DNA of 10,159 bases. Source: JBBQBQ01 sp038317685 (lineage in GTDB: Bacteria; Desulfobacterota; Desulfuromonadia; Desulfuromonadales; DDH964). The translations under genes and the position numbers were made by a program. The stretch lies in NCBI GenBank assembly GCA_038317685.1, contig JBBQBQ010000119.1, positions 1-10,159 on the forward strand, given 5' to 3'. Within the stretch, counting starts at the first letter, position 1. Each line of letters opens with the position of its first letter. The notes under the pieces were generated by a model. It was not told the DNA's origin and made no database searches. It worked only from the letters and a program-made list of their open reading frames with translations. Below, piece after piece: positions 1-6,429 of the stretch.

Positions 1-306
1 TCGATCGAAGACCTCGGTGAGATGTCCTCCCAAGTCTCCATCGCCTCCAGCGAGCAGGCCCAGGGGACGCGCAACATCGTCCAGTCGATCGAAGAGATCA
101 AGAATATGGCCGACGATATGGTCGAGGCCACCGAGCGCCAGCAGAGTTATGCCCGCGACATCGATGGAGCCGTCGAACAGGTCACCGGGATGGTACGGCG
201 TATCTTCACGGCCATGGAGGAACGGCAGGCGGGGAGCCGGGAGGTGATCGATCGTCTGGAGCGGCTCAAGCAGGGCGGGGGAAAGGTGGAACGGGCTCCG
301 GCCTGA
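1..306 (+). CDS. Methyl-accepting chemotaxis protein, C-terminal fragment
   Basis: The gene enters from the left edge and ends at TGA 304-306, so only the last 101 residues are visible. They form a continuous amphipathic helix rich in Glu, Gln, Arg and Ala, typical of the descending arm of the MCP cytoplasmic coiled coil. The pattern 'EQAQGTRNI ... IEEIKNMADDM' and the later 'ERQAGSREVIDRLERL' match the repeated E-Q-x-x-G-(S/T)-x-x-I signature around receptor methylation sites. In the family this domain passes ligand signals to CheA/CheW at the inner membrane. The hairpin tip that contacts CheA/CheW and the sensor domain lie outside the window, so ligand and class are unknown. No CheR-binding pentapeptide is seen at the C-terminus, which ends in a short Gly/Lys/Ala tail. 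The assignment rests on the coiled-coil pattern alone, but that pattern is characteristic. Confidence 0.8.
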   Translation, partial: SIEDLGEMSSQVSIASSEQAQGTRNIVQSIEEIKNMADDMVEATERQQSYARDIDGAVEQVTGMVRRIFTAMEERQAGSREVIDRLERLKQGGGKVERAPA

Positions 307-339
307 CGGCCTTTCGACCGGATCGGACTTTTCAAGAAC

Positions 340-376
340 GAAGCGGGCTCTGCGGGGCCCGCTTCACTTGTTTCAG
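340..376. terminator. Hairpin terminator between convergent genes
   Basis: A perfect 9-bp stem (GAAGCGGGC at 340-348 with GCCCGCTTC at 357-365) encloses an 8-nt loop and is followed by a modest T-rich stretch (ACTTGTTTC). It lies 34 bp after the stop of the chemotaxis gene and about 50 bp beyond the stop of the leftward transporter gene, so it could serve both. The T-tract is weak on both sides, so efficiency is uncertain. Confidence 0.6.
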
Positions 377-417
377 GGGGGACTGTCAGAAGGACCGAAG
401 GGGTGGATGAAGGGAAT

Positions 418-1365
418 TCAACCGACCGGGGGCTGGTTCTGGTCTGCCTCGCCGAGGCGGGTCGTATCCGCTATGCAGTTGACCCGGCCGGGGCATTCGA
501 GGCGCTGGCAGGGCTCGATATGGATGGTGACATCGGCGCCTCGAATGTCGGCCTCGATGCGCTTTTCCAGATGGTCGGCGATGGAGTGGGCTTCTTCCAC
601 CGAGAGATGTTTGCAGACCGTCAGGTGGAAGTCCATGATCTTCTGCGAACCGGCGCGCCGGGTGCGCAGGTTGTGGAAGTCGGAGATCTCGCCGCGGTGA
701 GCCTCGATGAGGCGTTCCACCTCGGCGCGGACCGTTGCCGGCAGTTCCTCGTCGAGAACGTCGCGCAGGCCGGTGCGCACCAGGCGCATGGCCTCGAAGA
801 GGATATAGCAGGCGACCAGGATGGAAAGGACAGGGTCGAGCCAGGAGATTTGCACCAGTTGGATGATCCCCAGCCCCACCACCAGGGCCAGGTTGGTGTA
901 GACATCCATGGCGAAGTGCAGGGAATCGGCTTCCAGGGCCGAAGAGTCGGTCTGCCGGCCGACCCGGCGCAGATAACGGCTGATCCAGACGGAGACGACG
1001 GTGCTGAAGAGCAGGACGCCGATGCCGCCGCCGAGTTTGGAGAGGACGACTCCCTGGCGCAGGCGGTTCACCGACTCGTAGATAATCCAGACCCCCGATC
1101 CGGCAATCACCAGCGACTGGATCATCGTCGCCAGGGTTTCGTACTTGCCGTGGCCGAAAGGATGGTTCTGGTCGGCCGGTTGTTCCGCCTGGCGGATGGC
1201 GAAGAAGTTGACTCCGGACATGAGGATGTCGAGGAGGGAATCGACGGCCGAGGAAAGGACCGCCATGGAGCCGGTCATGACCCCGGTGATCAGCTTGATG
1301 ACTGCGAGACCGGTGGCGGTGGCGATGGAGAGGCGTGCTGCCTTGATTTTTGGTGAGGTCGTCAT
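418..1365 (-). CDS. Cation diffusion facilitator transporter (YiiP/FieF-like)
   Basis: A 315-residue inner-membrane protein predicted to export divalent metal ions (Zn2+, Fe2+ or similar) in exchange for protons. Six hydrophobic segments lie at roughly 12-32, 34-57, 79-98, 112-131, 150-170 and 172-194, followed by a cytoplasmic domain. Ligands line up with E. coli YiiP as I remember it. Site A: D42 and D46 in segment 2, H150 and D154 in segment 5 (YiiP D45, D49, H153, D157). Site B: D65, H68, H72 in the loop 'DQNHPFGHGK'. Cytoplasmic site: H231, H247, H260, H282, with E284 where YiiP has Asp. Length is close to the family norm of about 300. The tail adds cysteines (C286, C291, C297). The ATG at 1365 starts 21 bp after the upstream gene's stop, without a clear ribosome site, so translational coupling is likely. 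The exact metal cannot be told from sequence. Confidence 0.93.
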   Translation of the reverse strand: MTTSPKIKAARLSIATATGLAVIKLITGVMTGSMAVLSSAVDSLLDILMSGVNFFAIRQAEQPADQNHPFGHGKYETLATMIQSLVIAGSGVWIIYESVNRLRQGVVLSKLGGGIGVLLFSTVVSVWISRYLRRVGRQTDSSALEADSLHFAMDVYTNLALVVGLGIIQLVQISWLDPVLSILVACYILFEAMRLVRTGLRDVLDEELPATVRAEVERLIEAHRGEISDFHNLRTRRAGSQKIMDFHLTVCKHLSVEEAHSIADHLEKRIEADIRGADVTIHIEPCQRLECPGRVNCIADTTRLGEADQNQPPVG

Positions 1366-1386
1366 CGTGGCACCGGGGATCGTGGT

Positions 1387-1899
1387 TCAGTTTGCATCGT
1401 CCAGGGGACAGGTTCGCACCCAGGCTTGGAAACCATCGCAGCTGATGGCCCAGAAGGAGTCAATGCGGGCTTGGAACCAGGGTCGGTCGGCGGCCTCGGC
1501 GAGAACCTGGGAGGCGGTGTCGCCCGGAACCAGACCCTGCTCGACCAGGTACTGGTAGAAGGCCGCCAATCCTTCAAGGATTCTGAAGAGTTCCGCCAGG
1601 TTCGGCTCCAGGTTGCGCACGATGTACCAGTTCCCGGCAAATTGCCGGACCCGGCCGGGCCGCAAGCGCAGCAGATTCTCACGGCGATCGCCGATGATGA
1701 ATTCCCGCAGGAAATAGTCGGCGCCGTGGGCCAGGGAGCCTGACTGTTCCGGGTCGAGCCCGGCGGCGGCCAGATCGGCGGCAAATTGCTTGAGCAGCTC
1801 ATGGCAGGCCCGATCGGCGCGAATTTCGTCAGCGAGGCTGGTAATTTCGAAGATCGCGGCCGGATAGAGGTCCGCCAGGTCGCTGGACTGTTGTGGCAT
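1387..1899 (-). CDS. Unrecognised 170-residue protein upstream of the CDF transporter
   Basis: I do not recognise this family. The 170-residue product looks soluble: no signal peptide, no membrane segment, and mostly predicted helix. It has an acidic N-terminal half and a central aromatic stretch around residues 85-120 (FAGNWYIVRNLEPNLAELF, then FYQYL). The C-terminus has two cysteines (in 'ISCDGF' and 'RTCPL'). The ATG at 1899 is supported by a good ribosome site (GGGAG, about 7 nt upstream) and by a promoter candidate just beyond it. The gene is followed after 21 bp by the cation transporter on the same strand, so the two are probably one transcript; whether this protein relates to metal handling is only inferred from that. 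Codon use matches the neighbours. It is probably real, since start, ribosome site and spacing agree. Confidence 0.75.
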   Translation of the reverse strand: MPQQSSDLADLYPAAIFEITSLADEIRADRACHELLKQFAADLAAAGLDPEQSGSLAHGADYFLREFIIGDRRENLLRLRPGRVRQFAGNWYIVRNLEPNLAELFRILEGLAAFYQYLVEQGLVPGDTASQVLAEAADRPWFQARIDSFWAISCDGFQAWVRTCPLDDAN

Positions 1900-1924
1900 T
1901 TAAGGCTCCCTTTCGGCTGCGCAC

Positions 1925-1953
1925 TTCTTATCACCCTGCCCGATTGGCGTCAA
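1925..1953 (-). promoter_or_regulatory. Candidate sigma-70 promoter for the leftward two-gene unit
   Basis: On the minus strand TTGACG (1953-1948) is separated by 17 bp from TAAGAA (1930-1925), which is preceded by TG in the extended -10 position. A start near 1918 would give a leader of about 20 nt, just enough to hold the GGGAG ribosome site before the ATG at 1899. The -35 is good and the -10 is poor, so this is a plausible but unproven call. Confidence 0.45.
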
Positions 1954-1997
1954 GGTTAAACGAATCCTAACGGCGGGCCGCTTCCGACCCGGCCTTT

Positions 1998-2011
1998 CCC
2001 TGTTTACAGGG
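1998..2011. repeat. Short inverted repeat upstream of mutS
   Basis: CCCTGT and ACAGGG form perfect 6-bp arms separated by two Ts, in the divergent spacer 62 bp before the mutS start. The form is that of a dimeric regulator site, but no regulator is recognised. It could also be a chance palindrome in GC-rich DNA. A second imperfect hairpin (GGCCG 1976-1980 with CGGCC 1990-1994) lies just before it. Confidence 0.35.
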
Positions 2012-2062
2012 GCGCGGTGGCTTTGTTACCATGGCCTCCATTTCCAGCCGGCTGGGCCGGCC

Positions 2063-2066
2063 GAGG
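2063..2066 (+). promoter_or_regulatory. Ribosome binding site deciding the mutS start
   Basis: GAGG sits 6 nt before the ATG at 2073. The in-frame ATG at 2031 has no comparable purine-rich site, and the 14 residues it would add are not typical of MutS N-termini, which normally begin a few residues before the 'TPMMRQYL' motif. The 2073 start is therefore preferred. Confidence 0.6.
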
Positions 2067-2072
2067 TTTGCC

Positions 2073-4688
2073 ATGTCCGCGACCACCCCGATGATGCGCC
2101 AGTACCTGGAAATCAAGGCCGATTACCCGGATGCCATCCTCTTTTTTCGGCTTGGCGACTTTTACGAAATGTTTCTGGAAGACGCCGTCACCGCGTCCCG
2201 CGTTCTCGACATCACCCTGACTTCCCGCAATAAGGGGTCGGTCGACGAGGTGCCCCTCTGCGGGATCCCCTATCACAGTTGCCAGCCGTACATTGCCCGC
2301 TTGGTGGAGAACGGTTACAAGGTCGCCATCTGCGAGCAAGTGGAGGATCCCAAGCTGGCCAAGGGGATCGTTCGCCGTGAGGTGGTGCGGGTCATCACCC
2401 CCGGTCTGGTGGTCGATACCGACACCTTGCGGCCCAAGGAGAACAACTTTCTGGCCGCGGTGGCGGCCGGGGAAGGGGGGCGCTGGGGGGTGGCGGTCCT
2501 CGATATCACCACCGGAGAATTCCGGACCACCGAGGTCGCCGATGCCGAAGGGGTGGCCGGCGAACTCGCCTCCGTCGACCCGCGGGAAGTGTTGCTGGCG
2601 GCCAGCGACGGTGCCGACGCCCCGGTCGGTTTCGCCGCGGCCCTGGCCGGCCGCAGCCTCAATCGCCTCCCGGAATGGGTGTTCGAACTTGATCGCGCCA
2701 GCGACCTGATCTGCCGGTTCTTCCAGTGCGGAAGCCTCGATGCCTTCGGCTGCGGCGATCTTCCCGGAGCGGTCAGTGCCGCCGGCGCGGTGCTGCACTA
2801 CCTGGAAGCGACCCAGAAGGGCTCGGTCGCCCACGTCCGGAGCCTGCAGACCTACCATGCCCGGGACTTCATGGTTCTCGACGAGGCGACGCGGCGCAAT
2901 CTGGAGCTGACCGCCACCCTCTTCGACGGGCGCCGCAAAGGATCGCTCCTCGGGGTCCTCGACCGGACCGTGACCGCCATGGGCGGGCGCAAACTGCGCC
3001 ACTGGATCCATCATCCGCTGGTCGATGTCGAACGCATCCGGCGCCGCCAGGGCGGGGTCGCCGAACTGGTCGAGCAGGCGCTGCTGCGCGGCGATCTGCG
3101 CGGGGCTCTCGACGGGGTCTACGACCTGGAGCGCCTCGCCGCCAAGATCGCCATGGCCAACGCCAACGCCAAGGACCTGGCAGCGCTGCAATCGTCCCTG
3201 GAACGTCTGCCAGCCCTGCGGGCGACGCTGACCCCGCTGCAGAGTCCCATTTTCGAGGGACTGCTGGCGATCCTCGACCCTCTCCCTGACCTGGTGGCGC
3301 TGATCGGAGCGGCGATCGTCGACGATCCCCCCTTTGTGCTGCGCGAAGGGGGCCTGATCCGCGACGGATACCACGAAGAGCTCGACCGGCTGCGATCCAT
3401 CTCCCGCGACGGCAAGGGGTGGATCGCCCGTCTTGAGCAGCAGGAGCGGGAACGCTCCGGCATCTCCTCCCTCAAAATCCGCTTCAACCGGGTCTTCGGC
3501 TACTACATCGAGATCACCCGGAGCCATCTGGAGAAGGTCCCGGCCGACTACCAGCGCAAACAGACCCTGGCCAATGCCGAACGTTTCATCACCCCTGCCC
3601 TCAAAGAATACGAGGAACAGGTCCTCGGTGCCGAGGAGCGCCTGGTCGAACTCGAGTACCAGCTTTTCCAGGAGGTCCGTCAACAGGTCGCCGCGGAAGG
3701 GGCCCGCATCCAGACGACCGGCGACGCCCTGGCCAGCCTCGATGTCCTGGCGGCCCTCGCCGATCTCGCCCACGAGCGCAACTATGTGCGCCCGGAGATC
3801 GATGCCAGCGGCGAACTGCTGATCGTCGAAGGACGCCACCCGGTGATCGAGGCGATGGCCCTGGGGGAGCGCTTCGTCCCCAACGATGTGCTTCTCGATA
3901 CCCGGGAAAACCAGCTGTTGATCATCACCGGGCCGAACATGGCCGGCAAGTCGACTTTTATGCGGCAGGTGGCGCTGATCGTCCTCCTCGCCCAGATCGG
4001 GAGTCTGGTCCCCGCCAAGGAGGCGCGGGTCGGGGTCGTCGACCGGATCTTTACCCGGGTCGGAGCCAGCGACAACCTGGCTCGCGGCCAGTCGACCTTC
4101 ATGGTGGAGATGACCGAGACCGCCAACATCCTCAACCATGCCACCCAGAGCAGCCTCATCATCCTCGACGAGATCGGCCGCGGGACCTCGACCTTTGACG
4201 GGGTCAGCATCGCCTGGGCGGTGGCCGAATATTTGCATGATAACCCCAGAGTGGCGGCCCGGACCCTCTTCGCCACCCACTACCACGAACTGACCGAACT
4301 GGCGGTGACCCGGGAGCGGGTCAAGAACTTTACCATCGCCGTTCGGGAATGGAACGACCAGATTATTTTTCTGCGAAAGATCGTCAAGGGGGGCGCCAGC
4401 CATTCCTACGGCATCCAGGTCGGGCGTTTGGCCGGACTGCCGGCGGCCGTGATCGAACGGGCCAAGGAAATCCTGCGCAACCTGGAGGCCGGCGAGTTCG
4501 TCGGTGACGGCCAGCCGCGATTGGCTCGCAGCTCCCGCCCCGGGCGGGCCGGAATTCCCAGTCCGCAACTCTCCCTCTTTGACCAAGGCCCCGACCGGCT
4601 CCGTGAACGTCTGGCCGACCTTGATGTATCGGTGCTGACCCCGTTGCAAGCCCTCAACCTGCTCGACGAGCTGAAAACCCTGGTGTGA
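2073..4688 (+). CDS. mutS: DNA mismatch repair protein MutS
   Basis: An 871-residue MutS, close to the usual 850-880. It recognises mispaired or looped bases and, in an ATP-dependent step, recruits MutL to begin strand-specific repair. All domains are present. The N-terminal mismatch-reading motif 'GDFYEMF' carries the Phe-x-Glu pair at F30 and E32. The connector, lever and clamp regions follow. The ATPase has Walker A 'GPNMAGKST' at 620-628, Walker B 'LIILDEIGRG' with D699-E700, and the 'FATHYHEL' His at H736. Near the C-terminus 'QLSLF' (832-836) fits the sliding-clamp binding consensus, and the last about 30 residues look like the helical tetramerisation tail. No mutL lies nearby. The stop is 4 bp before the amidase ATG, indicating co-transcription. 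Start at 2073 is chosen from the ribosome site; 2031 would add 14 residues. Confidence 0.98.
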   Translation: MSATTPMMRQYLEIKADYPDAILFFRLGDFYEMFLEDAVTASRVLDITLTSRNKGSVDEVPLCGIPYHSCQPYIARLVENGYKVAICEQVEDPKLAKGIVRREVVRVITPGLVVDTDTLRPKENNFLAAVAAGEGGRWGVAVLDITTGEFRTTEVADAEGVAGELASVDPREVLLAASDGADAPVGFAAALAGRSLNRLPEWVFELDRASDLICRFFQCGSLDAFGCGDLPGAVSAAGAVLHYLEATQKGSVAHVRSLQTYHARDFMVLDEATRRNLELTATLFDGRRKGSLLGVLDRTVTAMGGRKLRHWIHHPLVDVERIRRRQGGVAELVEQALLRGDLRGALDGVYDLERLAAKIAMANANAKDLAALQSSLERLPALRATLTPLQSPIFEGLLAILDPLPDLVALIGAAIVDDPPFVLREGGLIRDGYHEELDRLRSISRDGKGWIARLEQQERERSGISSLKIRFNRVFGYYIEITRSHLEKVPADYQRKQTLANAERFITPALKEYEEQVLGAEERLVELEYQLFQEVRQQVAAEGARIQTTGDALASLDVLAALADLAHERNYVRPEIDASGELLIVEGRHPVIEAMALGERFVPNDVLLDTRENQLLIITGPNMAGKSTFMRQVALIVLLAQIGSLVPAKEARVGVVDRIFTRVGASDNLARGQSTFMVEMTETANILNHATQSSLIILDEIGRGTSTFDGVSIAWAVAEYLHDNPRVAARTLFATHYHELTELAVTRERVKNFTIAVREWNDQIIFLRKIVKGGASHSYGIQVGRLAGLPAAVIERAKEILRNLEAGEFVGDGQPRLARSSRPGRAGIPSPQLSLFDQGPDRLRERLADLDVSVLTPLQALNLLDELKTLV

Positions 4689-4692
4689 ATTG

Positions 4693-6429
4693 ATGCGAGC
4701 CTTGGTCTTGACCCTCCTGCTCCTCTTGTTGATGCTGCCGATGACGGTGGTCCCGGCCGTCGCCGCCGGCCCCGCCGAGGCTTGCGCCAGGGCCAGGGAG
4801 AGTTACCAGGGACTTCTCAAGGCCCCGGAGAAAATGCGTTATCGGGACCAGTGGGAACGGGTCATCGACCGCTGCCTGATGGTCGCCCGGAAATATCCTG
4901 GAACTCCCGAAGGGGCTGAAGCGCTCCTGCTCGCGGGGAAGGCCTGGCAGGGGCTCTACGGGGTCTCCCGGGTGGCCGAGGATGCTCACCAGGCGGTGAC
5001 CGTTTACCTGCGGCTCCCCGACGAGTATCCCGGGAGTCCCCTGGCCGATGACGCTCTGCTGGCGGCAGCCGGCATCGAAGAAACGGCGCTGAAAGACCGG
5101 GCGGCCGCCTGGGGGCTGTACCACGACACGCTGGAACGCTACCCCCACGGCGACCAGGTCACCGCCGCCCGCACCCGACGCGATGCCCTGGCCCGCTTCG
5201 CTCCGTCCCCGCCGGCGTCAGTCCTCGCCCCAGCCAAGGCGGCGCCCGCAGTCCCCGGCAAACCGGTCAAACGTCAGGCTCTCACCGACATCCGCTTCTG
5301 GTCCAACCCCGGCTACACGCGGGTCGTCCTCTATCTGACCTCCCGGGTCGAATACGCCGCCATCTTCCTCCCGGCGGAAAAGGGCTCTGATAACAATCCC
5401 CGCCTCTATTTCGATATCGGCGCTGCCGTCCCGGCCCCCGGCGTGGCCGAAATCACCCCGGTCGGCGACGGTCTTCTCAAACAGATTCGCACCGGACGCC
5501 CCGAACCCGGGAAGGTTCGGGTGGTCCTTGATCTGGTGAGCTTTCGCGACTACAAGATCATTCCCCTCGACGATCCGTTCCGGATCGTCATCGACATCGC
5601 CGGTGCCGATACCCCGGAACTGAAGAGTAATAACCCGCAGCTCACCGCCACACCGAGCCCCGGCGACGGCATCGGCCAGGTCCTCGACGCCGTCCCGGCC
5701 GATAAACCCCTCGCCGTGCAGCTTCCCAATGGGCACGCCGGAGTCCTCCGGAGGATTGTCGTCGACGCCGGGCACGGCGGCAAGGACCCCGGCGCCATCG
5801 GTCCCCACGGGGCTCGGGAAAAAGACGTGGCGCTGGCCTTGGCTCGGGAGGTGGGCAAGCAGTTGGAAGAGGAGCTCGGCTGCGAGGTGATCCTGACGCG
5901 CAACAGCGATGTCTTCCTGCCCCTGGAAGAGCGCACCGGCATCGCCAATAAGGTCGGAGCCGACCTGTTCATTTCCATCCATGCCAATGCCAGCCCCAAG
6001 GGCAACGTCTACGGCACCGAAACCTACTACCTGAACTTTTCCAAGAATGACCAGGCGGTGGCGGTGGCGGCCCGCGAGAACGGCACCTCTTTGAAGCAGG
6101 TCGGGGACCTGGAACTGATCCTCTTCGACCTCATGGCCAACGCCAAAATCAACGAGTCGAGCCGCCTGGCCGCGGAAATCCAGCGGGCCCTGGTCGAGGG
6201 CCTCGATCGCAACTATTCGGCGGTGCGCGATCTCGGCGTCCGTCAGGGACCCTTCTACGTCCTGCTCGGGGCGACCATGCCCTCGGTGCTGGTCGAAACC
6301 GCCTTTATCAGCCACACGCGCGAGGAAGCCCGCCTCCAGAATCCCGCCTTTCGCGCCAAGGCCGCCGAAGCCATCGTCCGCGGCGTGCGCAGTTACGCCG
6401 CCGTTCCCAAGGTGATTGCCGCCCAATGA
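4693..6429 (+). CDS. Secreted N-acetylmuramoyl-L-alanine amidase (TPR-AMIN-Amidase_3)
   Basis: A 578-residue zinc amidase that cleaves the bond between N-acetylmuramic acid and the L-alanine of the stem peptide, probably in the periplasm during cell separation or wall remodelling. Residues 1-25 are a signal peptide with a long Leu-rich core ending in AVAA, with no lipobox. Residues about 50-165 contain TPR-like helical repeats ('ARKYPGTPEGAEALL', 'PDEYPGSPLADDALL', 'LERYPHGDQVTAA'). Residues about 194-304 form an AMIN domain, known to direct AmiC-type enzymes to the wall or septum. Residues about 354-570 are the Amidase_3 catalytic domain with H361 (DAGHGGKDPG), E376, H430 (SIHANA) and E535 (VETAF), the expected zinc and catalytic set. 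ATG 4693 is preferred; a TTG at 4690 adds one residue. It starts 4 bp after mutS and overlaps glnD by 4 bp, so coupling is likely. Confidence 0.95.
   Translation: MRALVLTLLLLLLMLPMTVVPAVAAGPAEACARARESYQGLLKAPEKMRYRDQWERVIDRCLMVARKYPGTPEGAEALLLAGKAWQGLYGVSRVAEDAHQAVTVYLRLPDEYPGSPLADDALLAAAGIEETALKDRAAAWGLYHDTLERYPHGDQVTAARTRRDALARFAPSPPASVLAPAKAAPAVPGKPVKRQALTDIRFWSNPGYTRVVLYLTSRVEYAAIFLPAEKGSDNNPRLYFDIGAAVPAPGVAEITPVGDGLLKQIRTGRPEPGKVRVVLDLVSFRDYKIIPLDDPFRIVIDIAGADTPELKSNNPQLTATPSPGDGIGQVLDAVPADKPLAVQLPNGHAGVLRRIVVDAGHGGKDPGAIGPHGAREKDVALALAREVGKQLEEELGCEVILTRNSDVFLPLEERTGIANKVGADLFISIHANASPKGNVYGTETYYLNFSKNDQAVAVAARENGTSLKQVGDLELILFDLMANAKINESSRLAAEIQRALVEGLDRNYSAVRDLGVRQGPFYVLLGATMPSVLVETAFISHTREEARLQNPAFRAKAAEAIVRGVRSYAAVPKVIAAQ

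Noticed and set aside
403..1356. A 317-codon plus-strand frame over the transporter
   Set aside because: The minus-strand frame encodes a CDF protein with all metal ligands; the plus-strand product is an Asp/Gly/Gln/His-rich shadow.
2000..2009. CTGT-TT-ACAG as a LexA (SOS) box
   Set aside because: The E. coli-type LexA box needs about 8 nt between CTGT and ACAG; here there are 2.
2031..2072. Upstream ATG at 2031 as the mutS start
   Set aside because: No good ribosome site, and the 14 added residues are atypical for MutS; 2073 has GAGG at the right distance.
2004..4649. An 881-codon open frame antisense to mutS
   Set aside because: It lies entirely opposite a complete MutS with all motifs. 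Its product is rich in Gly, Asp, Gln and His without domains, as expected for the complement of GC-biased third positions.
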